64,000 nucleotides of DNA from the NCBI RefSeq assembly GCF_046602855.1, contig NZ_JBKINJ010000001.1, positions 1,116,001 to 1,180,000 of the forward strand, given 5' to 3'. Below are positions 17,628 to 26,542 of the stretch, in pieces. The position numbers and the translations under genes were made by a program. Origin of the DNA: Gracilimonas sp046602855 (GTDB lineage Bacteria > Bacteroidota > Rhodothermia > Balneolales > Balneolaceae). Numbering within the stretch: the first letter of the stretch is position 1; every line of letters starts with the position of its first letter. The notes below the pieces were generated by a model. It ran no database searches. It worked only from the letters and a program-made list of their open reading frames with translations, and was not told where the DNA came from.

Positions 17628-18647
17628 CTACTTCCAGCCGGCTCTATCCATAATTCTTATGGCTTCAGGGTTATTACTCCCTAAAGCTGATACATTCACT
17701 GAATCACTCTTATACTCTCCAAATTCCTGAAGAACCGGTGCTACATCAGCTTCATCGTTTATCGGATATTCATTATTACCGCTAATAAAATATTCCTGAG
17801 CTTCCGGTGTGGTCAGATATTCAAGAAAACGTACAGCATTGTCTTTATTGGGAGCATTCTTAAGAATGCCGGCACCACTGATATTGACATGGGCACCTCG
17901 TTCGCCCTCCCCCTGATTTGGAAATACGAATTGCACTTTGGATGCGGCTTCCTTATCAGCTTCATCATCTCCTGTTATCATAACAGCAAGGTAATAGTGG
18001 TTTGCGACAGCCACATCACATACACCGGCAGCAACAGCACGGATCTGATCCCTGTCACCACCTTGCGGCTCGCGGGCCATATTTGAAACCAAGCCATTGG
18101 CCCACTCTTCTGTGGCTTCCGCTCCGATGGTTTCCACCATGGAGGCAACCAGAGATTGGTTATATATGTTATTTGATGAGCGGATACAAACCCGATCTTC
18201 AAATCTAGGATCTGCAAGATCCTCGTAAGTCAGGTCCTCAGGATCCTCTACAGCATCAGGATTAACTACTAAACCGCGGACCCTTTTTGACAGTCCGATC
18301 CAAAGTCCTTTAGGATGCCTGAAAGAGGATGGAATTCGCTCCTCAAGTGTTTCCGATTCAATTGGTTGCAAGATATCCGCCTCTTCAGCTCTCCAAAGCC
18401 TACCTGCGTCTACCGTTATCAGGACATCGGCAGGAGAATTAAGCCCTTCACTCTTTACGCGTTCAATTAGTTCATCTGATCCACCTTCGATCAGGTTTAC
18501 CTCAATGCCGGTTTCCTTAGTAAACTGACTGTATAGATCCTGATCTGTGTCATAGTGACGTGCTGAGTAAACATTCACCTCTTGCTGACTTGAACAAGAA
18601 ACCATGAACATTGCGATCACAATGGTCGACAAAAGAAAAGATTTCAT
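17628..18647 (-). CDS. fbpA: ferric iron ABC transporter substrate-binding lipoprotein (FbpA type)
   Basis: A 339-residue lipoprotein: signal peptide with lipobox MVSC (Cys 18), then VNVYSARHYDTDQDLYSQF, the family's N-terminal iron-binding segment, and a C-terminal region with the paired-tyrosine position NHYYLAV. It binds Fe(III) in the periplasm and delivers it to the permease. It lies tail-to-tail with the permease gene, 60 bp apart, an unusual layout, as the two are normally in one operon. The upstream region has a metalloregulator-like palindrome (18708-18732). Confidence 0.92.
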   Translation of the reverse strand: MKSFLLSTIVIAMFMVSCSSQQEVNVYSARHYDTDQDLYSQFTKETGIEVNLIEGGSDELIERVKSEGLNSPADVLITVDAGRLWRAEEADILQPIESETLEERIPSSFRHPKGLWIGLSKRVRGLVVNPDAVEDPEDLTYEDLADPRFEDRVCIRSSNNIYNQSLVASMVETIGAEATEEWANGLVSNMAREPQGGDRDQIRAVAAGVCDVAVANHYYLAVMITGDDEADKEAASKVQFVFPNQGEGERGAHVNISGAGILKNAPNKDNAVRFLEYLTTPEAQEYFISGNNEYPINDEADVAPVLQEFGEYKSDSVNVSALGSNNPEAIRIMDRAGWK

Positions 18648-18707
18648 AATATAAATTTAAGTTAAAATTACATTCTTTATATATTTAGAATGAATTAAAA
18701 CTAAGAC

Positions 18708-18732
18708 TTTATTTAGATAGAGTCTAAATAAA
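18708..18732 (-). promoter_or_regulatory. candidate iron/manganese regulator operator
   Basis: A perfect 10-bp inverted repeat, TTTATTTAGA and TCTAAATAAA, with a 5-bp spacer, centred about 73 bp upstream of the iron-binding lipoprotein start. Its core TTTAGA-N5-TCTAAA resembles DtxR/IdeR/MntR-type operators. A second, weaker dyad CATTCT (18671-18676) / AGAATG (18687-18692) lies nearer the gene. Function inferred from position and shape only. Confidence 0.5.
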
Positions 18733-18759
18733 ATTTCACTGCTTTATAAAAGGATACGT

Positions 18760-19089
18760 TCACTGCTTATGATTCTCAGGATCAAGCCATCTGAGAGTCT
18801 TCCATTGATACATGCCTGAATTATGGCCGTCTCCCCAGGTTATCTTAATAGCATGATTACCAACCTGTTCAATATTTCGGATCTCGATCCTTGGTGGATC
18901 TTCTTCTAAAAAAGCTTCAGGTTCAAAATCTCCCATATTTCCATGCCCGCCTCTGCACATTACACAAGGACAATTTACTCTTAAACCATGTAGTGGATAT
19001 CTGGAAACAACATTATCGCTCCATGCGATTTCCAGAACCTGATCTTTATTGCTAACTTCAATACCTGTGGGTGTTACGTTTTCGTCCAT
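18760..19089 (-). CDS. DUF971 domain protein
   Basis: A 109-residue protein when started at the ATG at 19089; a longer frame exists upstream but family members begin near PTGIEVSNKDQVLEI. The sequence shows the DUF971 core with the cysteine pattern NCPCVMC and the segment KITWGDGHNSGMYQWKTLR. The same domain forms the N-terminus of gamma-butyrobetaine hydroxylase and is present in proteins tied to iron-sulfur or apbC/Mrp loci; it probably binds zinc. It lies 113 bp upstream of the iron-binding lipoprotein gene, same strand, and is divergent from the next gene. Confidence 0.82.
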   Translation of the reverse strand: MDENVTPTGIEVSNKDQVLEIAWSDNVVSRYPLHGLRVNCPCVMCRGGHGNMGDFEPEAFLEEDPPRIEIRNIEQVGNHAIKITWGDGHNSGMYQWKTLRWLDPENHKQ

Positions 19090-19134
19090 TAGTACCTTAT
19101 ATGCTTTTAATTTGAACCACGTCAAAATTAACCA

Positions 19135-19818
19135 ATGCTTTGGATAGTTGTTTCCACAATTATAGTTTCTCTTGTCAGTATTTATTTGGGTCATTCGCGT
19201 CTACTGCACATCGATCAGATCACACCAAGACGCTCATCGATTACACTTATTTTGGTTCTGTTACTTTTTCTGAGCCTGCAGTTATTACACAGAATAGGAT
19301 ACTTTCCTGAAGCTGCTGCAGGATTTACCATGGCAAATATGTATGCATCACTTTTCGGGTTCTTTTTTGGGGCTTCAATTCAACAATTCAATCAAAAAAT
19401 GGATGCAGGTAAGATTTTGTACGTAAACCGGTCCTTCTGGACCGATGTTTTACCAAATGTGATCGCTCTTGGAGTGATCCTATTCGGGATACAGCGAACC
19501 TCAATATTTTCAGACATTCCCATAACTCCCATTCGTGTTACATCTGGCCTATCAATTATTGCGTTTGGATTGTATGGGCTGACAATTCGTTTAGTTCCCG
19601 AATTCAGGGCTAAAGGCTTGATATTACTTGACCGGCAGATCAAATGGGATGATTTCGTAACCTATTCATGGTTCTCTGAGGGGGTCATCGAGATCGAGTA
19701 TAAACAAAATGGAGCGATCAAAAGCTTCAAGACCATGATCCCTGAAGAAGATGAACTTTATTTGGAAAAAACACTATCTAAAAAAATTGCCGAAAGACTG
19801 GAAAATGACGAATTTTGA
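19135..19818 (+). CDS. hypothetical membrane protein
   Basis: A 227-residue protein with membrane helices near residues 1-20, 35-52, 60-82, 107-120 and 135-150, then a soluble C-terminal domain of about 75 residues (from WDDFVTYSWF to ERLENDEF) that looks like a small PH-like or DUF5673-like beta domain. No family is recognised with confidence. It is divergent from the DUF971 gene with 45 bp between starts, so the promoters must overlap. Confidence 0.7.
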   Translation: MLWIVVSTIIVSLVSIYLGHSRLLHIDQITPRRSSITLILVLLLFLSLQLLHRIGYFPEAAAGFTMANMYASLFGFFFGASIQQFNQKMDAGKILYVNRSFWTDVLPNVIALGVILFGIQRTSIFSDIPITPIRVTSGLSIIAFGLYGLTIRLVPEFRAKGLILLDRQIKWDDFVTYSWFSEGVIEIEYKQNGAIKSFKTMIPEEDELYLEKTLSKKIAERLENDEF

Positions 19819-19902
19819 AAAGGAATAAGAAAACATGAAATATTATACATTGTTTTATTCTCTTATTTTAAAACCCAACTATTATAAACCAAAATACCCC
19901 CT

Positions 19903-20391
19903 ATGGCCTCATTTGATATCGTAAATAAAATTGATGTTCAGGAAGTTGATAACGCCATTAATAATACCTTAAAAGAGATCAATACACGATACGATTTCAG
20001 GGGGTTACACACAGAAGTTGAGTTTCACAAAAAAGAAAACAGGATCCATTTAGTAGCTGCTGAAAGTATGAAGCTCGAGGCAGTTAAAGACATGCTTATC
20101 AAGAATTTCATCAAGAGAAATATCAGCCCTAAAGTACTGGATTTTAAAGAACCGCAGGGAACATCTCAGGGTCATTTAAAGATGGATGTACAACTGAAAG
20201 AAGGCATTGACAAAGAAACAGCCAAAAAGATCACAAAGGAGATCAAAGGACTAAAACTAAAGGTTCAGCCTCAAATTCAGGATGATCAGGTTCGCGTGAC
20301 AGGGAAAAAGATCGATGAACTTCAGGCGGTCATCAAACATCTAAAAGCTAAAGATATGGGTGTGCCACTGCAGTTTGTAAATTTGAAGTGA
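19903..20391 (+). CDS. yajQ: YajQ family cyclic-di-GMP/nucleotide-binding protein
   Basis: A 162-residue protein matching YajQ over its whole length: start MASFDIVNKIDVQEVDNAIN, central YDFRG, and end HLKAKDMGVPLQFVNL. The family has two ferredoxin-like domains, is cytosolic, binds nucleic acids or c-di-GMP in some species and acts as a transcription co-regulator there. It follows the membrane protein by 84 bp. A strong stem-loop downstream (20402-20442) separates it from the converging CoA-binding gene. Confidence 0.95.
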   Translation: MASFDIVNKIDVQEVDNAINNTLKEINTRYDFRGLHTEVEFHKKENRIHLVAAESMKLEAVKDMLIKNFIKRNISPKVLDFKEPQGTSQGHLKMDVQLKEGIDKETAKKITKEIKGLKLKVQPQIQDDQVRVTGKKIDELQAVIKHLKAKDMGVPLQFVNLK

Positions 20392-20401
20392 TAAAATTTT
20401 A

Positions 20402-20442
20402 AATGCTCAATGTTAAAGGGTATCTATTTAACATTGAGCATT
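20402..20442. terminator. strong stem-loop between converging genes
   Basis: AATGCTCAATGTTAAA and TTTAACATTGAGCATT form a perfect 16-bp stem with a 9-nt loop between two converging genes. There is no long T-run on the plus side; on the minus side TTAAAATTTT follows. Likely a bidirectional transcript end. Confidence 0.65.
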
Positions 20443-20444
20443 AT

Positions 20445-20879
20445 TCACTTAAAATTCCTATCCCATTCTACCATGATACACCTGTTCCTGATATAAGGAA
20501 TATCATGCTCATCAGCTATCTTCTCTGCTTCGGGAGACGAAACATCAAGTTGAGTCCATACCACAGGGTTTTGACCGGTCATATCTTTCCAGTCTACAAC
20601 TTCACTGACTGCATCCGCAGAATACCTTGAGTTCCTGAAAACGTTTACGATATCGATATTGACGTCATCAGGGATATCGGTCAAACTATTGTAACTCCTT
20701 TCGCCGTAAATTGCATCAGCCTCTGGATTTACAGGTATGACCCTGTAGCCTTTCTTAGAAAGGTATTTGGCTGCATAGTTACTGGTTCTGTACTCATTAG
20801 GCGAACAGCCGATCATAGCTATGATTTTAGCCTGTTTAAGAATTTCCCGAATTTCTTTGTTATCACTGATCTTCTTCAT
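20445..20879 (-). CDS. CoA-binding protein (YccU type)
   Basis: A 144-residue Rossmann-fold protein of the CoA_binding_2 family: IIAMIGCSPNEYRTSNYAAKY carries the nucleotide-binding glycine region, and GYRVIPVNPEADAIYGE and DIVNVFRNS are family signatures. The end WTQLDVSSPEAEKIA and the RCIMVEW segment are also usual. It is a cytosolic protein of unclear physiological role, related to succinyl-CoA synthetase alpha. It is divergent from the FKBP gene with 81 bp between starts. Confidence 0.88.
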   Translation of the reverse strand: MKKISDNKEIREILKQAKIIAMIGCSPNEYRTSNYAAKYLSKKGYRVIPVNPEADAIYGERSYNSLTDIPDDVNIDIVNVFRNSRYSADAVSEVVDWKDMTGQNPVVWTQLDVSSPEAEKIADEHDIPYIRNRCIMVEWDRNFK

Positions 20880-20915
20880 AGGTGTTTACGATCCTCATCT
20901 GTCTCGAATATTATG

Positions 20916-20923
20916 TATATTTG
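20916..20923 (+). promoter_or_regulatory. candidate Bacteroidetes -7 element for the FKBP gene
   Basis: TATATTTG matches the TAnnTTTG consensus of Bacteroidetes housekeeping promoters and lies 38 bp before the FKBP start. A clear -33 TTTG at the right distance was not seen, so this is tentative. Confidence 0.35.
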
Positions 20924-20960
20924 CTAACACAATATATTCACAATTAAAACAATATTTATT

Positions 20961-21392
20961 TTGTCTAAAGTAAAAGACGGTGACACCGTAAAAGTTCACT
21001 ACACTGGAAAATTAGAAGACGGATCAGTATTTGATACATCTGAATCCAGAGATCCGCTGGAAGTTACACTGGGAGAAGGAAAATTAATTCCCGGTTTTGA
21101 AAAAGCTGTAGTTGGTTTAGAAGTTGGAGATAAGACCACAGCAACCATCGAAACAGGCGACGCTTACGGCGAACGCAGAGAAGACCTCGAATTGTCTATA
21201 GAGCGAGATCAGCTTCCTGAAGACATTGAACCTGAAGTTGGTATGCAACTGCAGTTAAATCAGCCAAATGGCCAGCCGGTACCTGTTCAGATCACGAAAG
21301 TGGAAGATGAGAACATCACTATTGATGCTAATCACCCTCTCGCAGGCAAAGATCTGGTATTTGACATCGAATTGGTTGAGATCGTAGACTGA
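20961..21392 (+). CDS. FKBP-type peptidyl-prolyl isomerase (SlyD-like)
   Basis: A 143-residue protein beginning with TTG; the early DGDTVKVHYTGKLEDGSVFD is the FKBP domain, followed by a flap insertion (EDLELSIERDQLPEDIE) as in SlyD, then DANHPLAGKDLVFDIEL, the return strand. It lacks the His-rich tail of E. coli SlyD. It isomerises X-Pro bonds and acts as a cytosolic chaperone. The TTG is accepted because the family starts immediately before KVKDGD. It ends in a terminator at 21417. Confidence 0.93.
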   Translation: MSKVKDGDTVKVHYTGKLEDGSVFDTSESRDPLEVTLGEGKLIPGFEKAVVGLEVGDKTTATIETGDAYGERREDLELSIERDQLPEDIEPEVGMQLQLNQPNGQPVPVQITKVEDENITIDANHPLAGKDLVFDIELVEIVD

Positions 21393-21416
21393 TCTTAGTT
21401 CAACTAAATTTATATG

Positions 21417-21449
21417 TGGAGTTCTTTTAAAGAGGAACTCCATTTTTTT
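21417..21449 (+). terminator. rho-independent terminator
   Basis: Stem TGGAGTTC / GAACTCCA with a 10-nt loop followed by seven T. It ends the FKBP gene and also shows that the next gene must start after it, at 21474, not at the upstream in-frame ATG. Confidence 0.9.
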
Positions 21450-21473
21450 ATTTTTGAACCCCACCCTACTCCT

Positions 21474-22619
21474 ATGGCTGATTTTGATTCTAAAAGCACA
21501 ATTTCCATAACCTGTCCAAAGCGGATAACCCCTTACCTTAAAAAAGAACTTAGGGATCTCAGATTTCCGATCAATAAAGAAAGACTGGCAGGTGTAGAAA
21601 CTGAGGGCAGTCTGAACGACTGTATGTTACTGAACCTTAGCTTAAGGACGGCTCACCGTGTGCATTACAGACTGAAAGATTGCAGGCCTAAAAATGCTGA
21701 AGAACTCTATAACGAACTCATTAAGATTCCGTGGGAAGAATACATTGATAAACATGGGTACGTAAGTGTAACCTCTTTCATCAAGAATAAAACGGTTACC
21801 AACACACAGTTTGCGAATTTAAAGGCCAAAGATGCAATTGTGGATAGAATTCGACAGAAAACGGGTGTGAGGCCGGATTCTGGCTCAAACTTGAACAAGT
21901 CTGTGATCTTTGTGTTCTGGAAAAACGATCGTGCGCAAGTCTATCTCGATACATCCGGCGAATCCATATCCCGTCGCGGTTACAGAACACAAACCAGCGT
22001 AGCACCCATGCAGGAAACTCTGGCAGCTGCCCTGATATTGGCAAGCAAATGGGAACCTGGACAGCATTTTATCAATCCCATGTGTGGAAGCGGAACCATT
22101 GCTATTGAGGCAGCCCTGCAAGCCCTCAACAAAGCTCCCGGCTTATTACGACCAAACTACGGTATAAAGCATATTCTTGGCTTTGATGAAGACCGCTGGA
22201 ATGATCTCAGGTCCGATCTAAATAACAAAACGAATAAATCATTCGAAGGACGGATCATTGCCACAGATAACGACGTAAGAGCTGTTAATGCCACACGTAA
22301 AAATGCACGTACTGCCGGATTGGATCATCATATTGAGATAAATAAATGCGATTTCAGTGGAACAGAGATACCTTCCGATAAAACCGGAGTGATCATGCTG
22401 AACCCTCCATACGGAGACCGCATTGGAAATGAGAAGGACCTAGAACCGACGTATGAAGGTATTGGAGATTTCTTTAAACAGGAAGCCACCGGTTATTGGG
22501 GATATGTGTTTACCGGAAATTTTGACCTCGCTAAAAAGATCGGGTTGCGAACCAACCAAAGAATTGAGTTCTATAACTCAACCATTGATGCCCGTTTGCT
22601 CGAATATGAACTCTATTGA
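21474..22619 (+). CDS. class I rRNA methyltransferase with THUMP domain (RlmL/YpsC type)
   Basis: A 381-residue protein starting MADFDSKSTISITCPKRI. It has a THUMP-like N-terminal RNA-binding part (to about residue 160), then a methyltransferase domain with NPMCGSGTIAIEAAL (motif I) and the catalytic MLNPPYGDR (NPPY), as in N2-guanine methyltransferases of the RlmL N-terminal half. It likely methylates G in 23S rRNA; the exact position is not shown by the sequence. The longer frame upstream runs through a terminator and is rejected. It converges with the glycosyltransferase gene 86 bp away. Confidence 0.9.
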   Translation: MADFDSKSTISITCPKRITPYLKKELRDLRFPINKERLAGVETEGSLNDCMLLNLSLRTAHRVHYRLKDCRPKNAEELYNELIKIPWEEYIDKHGYVSVTSFIKNKTVTNTQFANLKAKDAIVDRIRQKTGVRPDSGSNLNKSVIFVFWKNDRAQVYLDTSGESISRRGYRTQTSVAPMQETLAAALILASKWEPGQHFINPMCGSGTIAIEAALQALNKAPGLLRPNYGIKHILGFDEDRWNDLRSDLNNKTNKSFEGRIIATDNDVRAVNATRKNARTAGLDHHIEINKCDFSGTEIPSDKTGVIMLNPPYGDRIGNEKDLEPTYEGIGDFFKQEATGYWGYVFTGNFDLAKKIGLRTNQRIEFYNSTIDARLLEYELY

Positions 22620-22705
22620 TCACAGATATGTAGGAATCAGGGACTGGCTTGATTTATGGACTATTCATAAAATGAATGGTTATTCATCTCTGGAATCCCT
22701 GAACT

Positions 22706-23950
22706 CTACAGATCTTTAATCTTGTTTTTAGCCTCTATCCACTTACTCATATATTTGGTACTTCCAAGTTTATGATGATGTAAGATTTCTCCTGTAAAAT
22801 GTTGCATGCGATGGGCTGAAAGATTTTCTCTAATCTCATAGATGCGCTTTGTCAAATTATCACCATGCTGTTTTTTATCATACAAAGTGTTTATGAGATC
22901 TATACTGAGAATTTGTGATTTCTCCCACAAATCTTTATTCGTATATAACCGAACAGCTTCCTCTGCAAACCTATTCGGATCATTACAGATAGCCCCAGGC
23001 CACGGAAGGCCGTCATGCATACCTTCTGCTCCAATCGGAGTTGTTATGCTTGGTGTCCCGCATTGCATAGCTTCAATTAGCTTACCTTTTAGACCTGCCC
23101 CAAATCTAAGTGGAGCCAGTAGTACCCTAGATTCACTCACTACTTTTTTGGCATCATCTGCCCGTCCCTTTATCAGAAACCCCTCTTTCTCATTATGCAA
23201 TTGTTCAACCTTTTGAGATGGATAAGCTCCGTAAATATGGAGCTCTGAATCTGGTAGTCTCTCACGAATTTTTGGCCATATCTCTTCTTTTAAATAGAGC
23301 ACAGCATTCCAGTTTGGTTCGTGCAAAAAATTTCCAATACTTATAAAGTGTTTCCTATTATCATATGGCTGCCATTGATTTATATCATTTTCACAAAGGG
23401 AATCAATAAGAAACGGAACATGAATTATTTTATCATCTTTGATTTCAAAATGCTGGCTCAGAATGCTCATTTCAATTTCTGATATCATAATTGAGAGATC
23501 ACTGCGCAGGATACTGGCAACCTCTCTTTTCGCAATATCACTGTACAGATCTTCATCATCGAACTCACGACCTTCATTCCAGGCTTTACGGCGGCCCTGC
23601 CTTAAACAGTGAAGATCCTCCGTATCAAGAATCGTCATTGCCTCAGACACCTGCTCTCTAACCCTCCAACCAAACTGCTCTTCCGTCATGAAGCGATCGT
23701 ACAACACAATATCAGGTTTGATTTGTCTGATAAATTCATCGAAACCGGAATCGTTGAGCTTTATGACATAAGTCTTTACGCCCATGGATTCAAGGTCAGC
23801 CATAAATGGACTTTTAGCAGCTGCCGTTACAAACGTAACGGACCAGCCTTGCTCCCTGAACAGTTCAATGATCTGCACCATTCTTGAGCCCGCCGCTGAA
23901 GAATTTGGTTCAGGCCAAACTTTTCCGATGATCAGTACTTTAGTCGACAT
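22706..23950 (-). CDS. glycosyltransferase, GT-B fold (GT4-like)
   Basis: A 414-residue protein with an N-terminal Rossmann segment (KVLIIGKVWPEPNSSAAGSR), an acceptor-domain middle, and the C-terminal nucleotide-sugar region LLAPLRFGAGLKGKLIEAMQ followed by TPSITTPIGAEGM, the E-x7-E-like pattern of GT4 enzymes. The donor and acceptor are unknown. It starts 80 bp from the end of the broken O-methyltransferase gene, on the same strand, so they may once have formed a unit. Confidence 0.85.
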   Translation of the reverse strand: MSTKVLIIGKVWPEPNSSAAGSRMVQIIELFREQGWSVTFVTAAAKSPFMADLESMGVKTYVIKLNDSGFDEFIRQIKPDIVLYDRFMTEEQFGWRVREQVSEAMTILDTEDLHCLRQGRRKAWNEGREFDDEDLYSDIAKREVASILRSDLSIMISEIEMSILSQHFEIKDDKIIHVPFLIDSLCENDINQWQPYDNRKHFISIGNFLHEPNWNAVLYLKEEIWPKIRERLPDSELHIYGAYPSQKVEQLHNEKEGFLIKGRADDAKKVVSESRVLLAPLRFGAGLKGKLIEAMQCGTPSITTPIGAEGMHDGLPWPGAICNDPNRFAEEAVRLYTNKDLWEKSQILSIDLINTLYDKKQHGDNLTKRIYEIRENLSAHRMQHFTGEILHHHKLGSTKYMSKWIEAKNKIKDL

Positions 23951-24029
23951 TGGCTTTGTTCATGAAATTCAACTTATATACGTATTCAATTGGAATTCAA
24001 TTGATAATTGCGATCTTCTAACAATAATA

Positions 24030-24689
24030 TTATATCTTTTTGACGATAAGAAGTCCGTCTCTTATAGGTAACAAAATTTGCTCAACCCTATCATTCTGAG
24101 AAACCTTGAGATTGAATTCATGAAGAGACACTGCTTTGGAATCTTGCAGGTCAAGAACAGCGCCATTCCAAAGTACATTATCCATTACGATCAACCCGCC
24201 TGACTTTAATTTATCCATCACCTGATTATAATAATATTCATAACTAAGTTTATCTGCATCAATATAAACCATATCGAATTCACCATTCAGCTCAAGTAAC
24301 TCATCTTGTGCATTTCCTTTAATTAACTTTATAGCTCCTTTTTTGTCGTACTGCCGAAAATGACGTTCCGCTAATTCCTGATTTCTGACATTCATTTCCA
24401 TCGTGACGATCTCGCCACTATCAGGAAGAGCTTCAGCCATCATCAAAGCTGAATACCCTGTAAAAGTACCGATCTAAAGAACTCTCCGGGCACCGCTGAC
24501 GGAAATGAGTAGTTTAAGTAACTGACCAATCAAATCGCCGCTCAGCATGTCTATAAAGTCGAGCTCTTTGCCAGATAAAGCAATAATACTCTTTATTGTA
24601 CCTGACTCCTCAGATGTAAAATTTAAGGTATACTGCTCGATTCCCGGATCAGTTATCTGAACGATGTGCTTATTTCTACAATTCTTCAT
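24030..24689 (-). pseudogene. O-methyltransferase (caffeoyl-CoA OMT type) broken by one TAG
   Basis: The frame of 219 codons is intact except for TAG at 24474-24476. It reads GARRVL-stop-IGTFTGYSALMMAEA, where every homologue has Glu in the motif (V)LEIGTxTGYS; a single G-to-T change of GAG explains it. Downstream are the metal-ligand region VYIDADKLSYEYYY and VMDNVLWNG. Upstream is MLSGDLIGQLLKLL, also typical. Without read-through neither part should fold. It could be a real loss, a sequencing error, or suppressed; other genes here use TAG as a normal stop. Confidence 0.85.
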
Positions 24690-24737
24690 ATTTGAAAGAT
24701 AAGGGGCAACCCCCTATTATGACCAAAAAAGATCGCT

Positions 24738-25403
24738 TTGAGTTTTATACCAGCCAACGAATCCCCATTGTATATCAGGTTTTTCAGTTTATACACCAAA
24801 TGGAAACTAAAGAGAACTTTCGAACAGGTATGGATTAAACAGGAATACACCCCTTCTGATGATACTAAAACAGTGTACTTCCTGAACCATAACTCCTGGT
24901 GGGATGGATTGATCCCTTTATATCTGAATGAATATTTCTTCAAACAAAATGCCCGGGCCATCATGGAGGATAAACAAATGAAGAAGCATCCCTTCTTCAG
25001 TAAAATCGGCGCGTTCTCCATAGATCTTAACGACCCAAAAGCCTCAGTAACCTCATTGCGTTATGCTATAGAGTCACTGAAAAGAAACAACGCCTGTCTC
25101 TTTATTTATCCAGAAGGAAAGATCAAACCCGCCTCAGAATCTAAACCGGATTTTAAAAATGGTTTGAGCTGGCTGTATAAAAAAGTGGAAGAAATTGACT
25201 TCGTTCCAATCGGTATATACATGCATTCGTTCCGATCAGCCAAACCTGAGTTATATATATCAATAGGAGATACAGTTGATTATGATAATCAATTGAATAA
25301 CAATGAATTAAATAATTTATTTGAGCATGATATGCAACAAATTTTAGCTCATATTAGAGCAACAGCCGGCTTTTCTGATGAAGGCTTTATTCCTCAATTT
25401 TAG
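24738..25403 (+). CDS. lysophospholipid-type acyltransferase (PlsC fold)
   Basis: A 221-residue protein starting with TTG (no in-frame ATG precedes it; the frame is closed at 24720). It has the acyltransferase block I NHNSWWDG (NHx4D, about residues 52-58) and block III-like YPEGKI. The family transfers acyl chains to glycerophosphates or other hydroxyls at the inner membrane face. Lying beside a CrtC-like hydratase and a GT2 enzyme, it may acylate a carotenoid glycoside, as in salinixanthin-type pigments. General phospholipid synthesis is the alternative. Confidence 0.85.
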   Translation: MSFIPANESPLYIRFFSLYTKWKLKRTFEQVWIKQEYTPSDDTKTVYFLNHNSWWDGLIPLYLNEYFFKQNARAIMEDKQMKKHPFFSKIGAFSIDLNDPKASVTSLRYAIESLKRNNACLFIYPEGKIKPASESKPDFKNGLSWLYKKVEEIDFVPIGIYMHSFRSAKPELYISIGDTVDYDNQLNNNELNNLFEHDMQQILAHIRATAGFSDEGFIPQF

Positions 25404-25418
25404 CCTAAATAATTTAGG

Positions 25419-26486
25419 TCACCAAGTCCAGGGATACATGAGGGGCGATTTTTGCACCCAATGTGTCTTGTGTTTAGTATAGTTGAGCCTCATATGTACG
25501 AGTGGCCAGTAAACTTTCTTATATATATTTTCAGGATATATGTATTCTGATATACCTTGCGCTGCATGCACTTGGCCTTTGTACTTGATTACTGAATTAG
25601 CAATGAATCGCTGATAAAAAGGGCCATTATCAATTTTATCTCTTAAATTAATATTTACAGTTACTTGTGCTGATTTCAAGTTGATTTTTCGGGCAGATCT
25701 CAATCCAAACACATTTGATACCTTATACCCCAATTCAGCTTCACTTAAATACTCGATCACTTTGTGATTTTCACTGTCAATAAGCCACGCTTCGAACTGT
25801 CTTTCGTCATGCTTTTCCATCAGGTAATAGATGAGTGTGAATTCATCATAATGATATCTTCCCCAATACCAATCCTTAAAACTTTCCTTCATAGGTTCGT
25901 AACCAATGTTATGGTCATGGTAACCCCTACCCTTTGTCTTGATCACTTCACTTTCATCCTTACCATTCAACCTCAAGTCAGTATTAAAATGAAGACTCGG
26001 CAGGATCAGATTCCATAAATGTTTGTCTTTGCTCTTGGATTCAAGAAGCGTCTTCTCAGGAAGTGGTCCGCTACCGGATATGGACCCCCTTAAACTGTGA
26101 CCAGACGGAAGAGTTTGATCAAGTATCATCTTGTAAGTAAACAGATCATTTTTTAGATCATACTGAAAGCTGTTGCTGTCAACACACAGTCTCAGTTGTT
26201 CCGAGTCCCAATTAAATGCTTTTTCATCGAATTCCAGGAAACTATAATACACTGGCTTGCTGTTTCGATATATTGAGATACTAATTGCAGGATGTATTTT
26301 ACCCTCAACCGGTTCTTTCTGTAGTTCTTTGATCTTTTTAGTGGAAAATGGATTTTCATGATAAAAGATGATCACAAAAGAAAATTCACCATCATAACTC
26401 ATTCCATCGAAATACCACCACTCATACCCTTCAAGTGGTTTCCCATGATCCGGAGAAACTTGATCTAAATCAGTACTTATATTCAT
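25419..26486 (-). CDS. carotenoid 1,2-hydratase-like protein (CrtC family)
   Basis: A 355-residue protein with the CrtC-family opening GKPLEGYEWWYFDGM, the mid-segment GRGYHDHNIGYEPM and DWYWGRYHYDEFTLIYYL, all of the lipocalin-like double domain seen in CrtC and AttH. CrtC adds water to the psi end of acyclic or monocyclic carotenoids. It faces the acyltransferase gene (15 bp between stops) and is divergent from the GT2 gene. Hydration followed by glycosylation and acylation would give a carotenoid glycoside ester. Confidence 0.8.
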   Translation of the reverse strand: MNISTDLDQVSPDHGKPLEGYEWWYFDGMSYDGEFSFVIIFYHENPFSTKKIKELQKEPVEGKIHPAISISIYRNSKPVYYSFLEFDEKAFNWDSEQLRLCVDSNSFQYDLKNDLFTYKMILDQTLPSGHSLRGSISGSGPLPEKTLLESKSKDKHLWNLILPSLHFNTDLRLNGKDESEVIKTKGRGYHDHNIGYEPMKESFKDWYWGRYHYDEFTLIYYLMEKHDERQFEAWLIDSENHKVIEYLSEAELGYKVSNVFGLRSARKINLKSAQVTVNINLRDKIDNGPFYQRFIANSVIKYKGQVHAAQGISEYIYPENIYKKVYWPLVHMRLNYTKHKTHWVQKSPLMYPWTW

Positions 26487-26542
26487 AATAATTTTTTTTG
26501 AGTCAAAGGCTCAATTTAAGATTCTGCCTGTTATATTCATCT

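Noticed and set aside
22630..22712. Inverted repeat between the RlmL-like and glycosyltransferase genes
   Set aside because: Arms pair at 12 of 14 bases but the repeat overlaps the end of the glycosyltransferase gene and looks like chance or a weak terminator.
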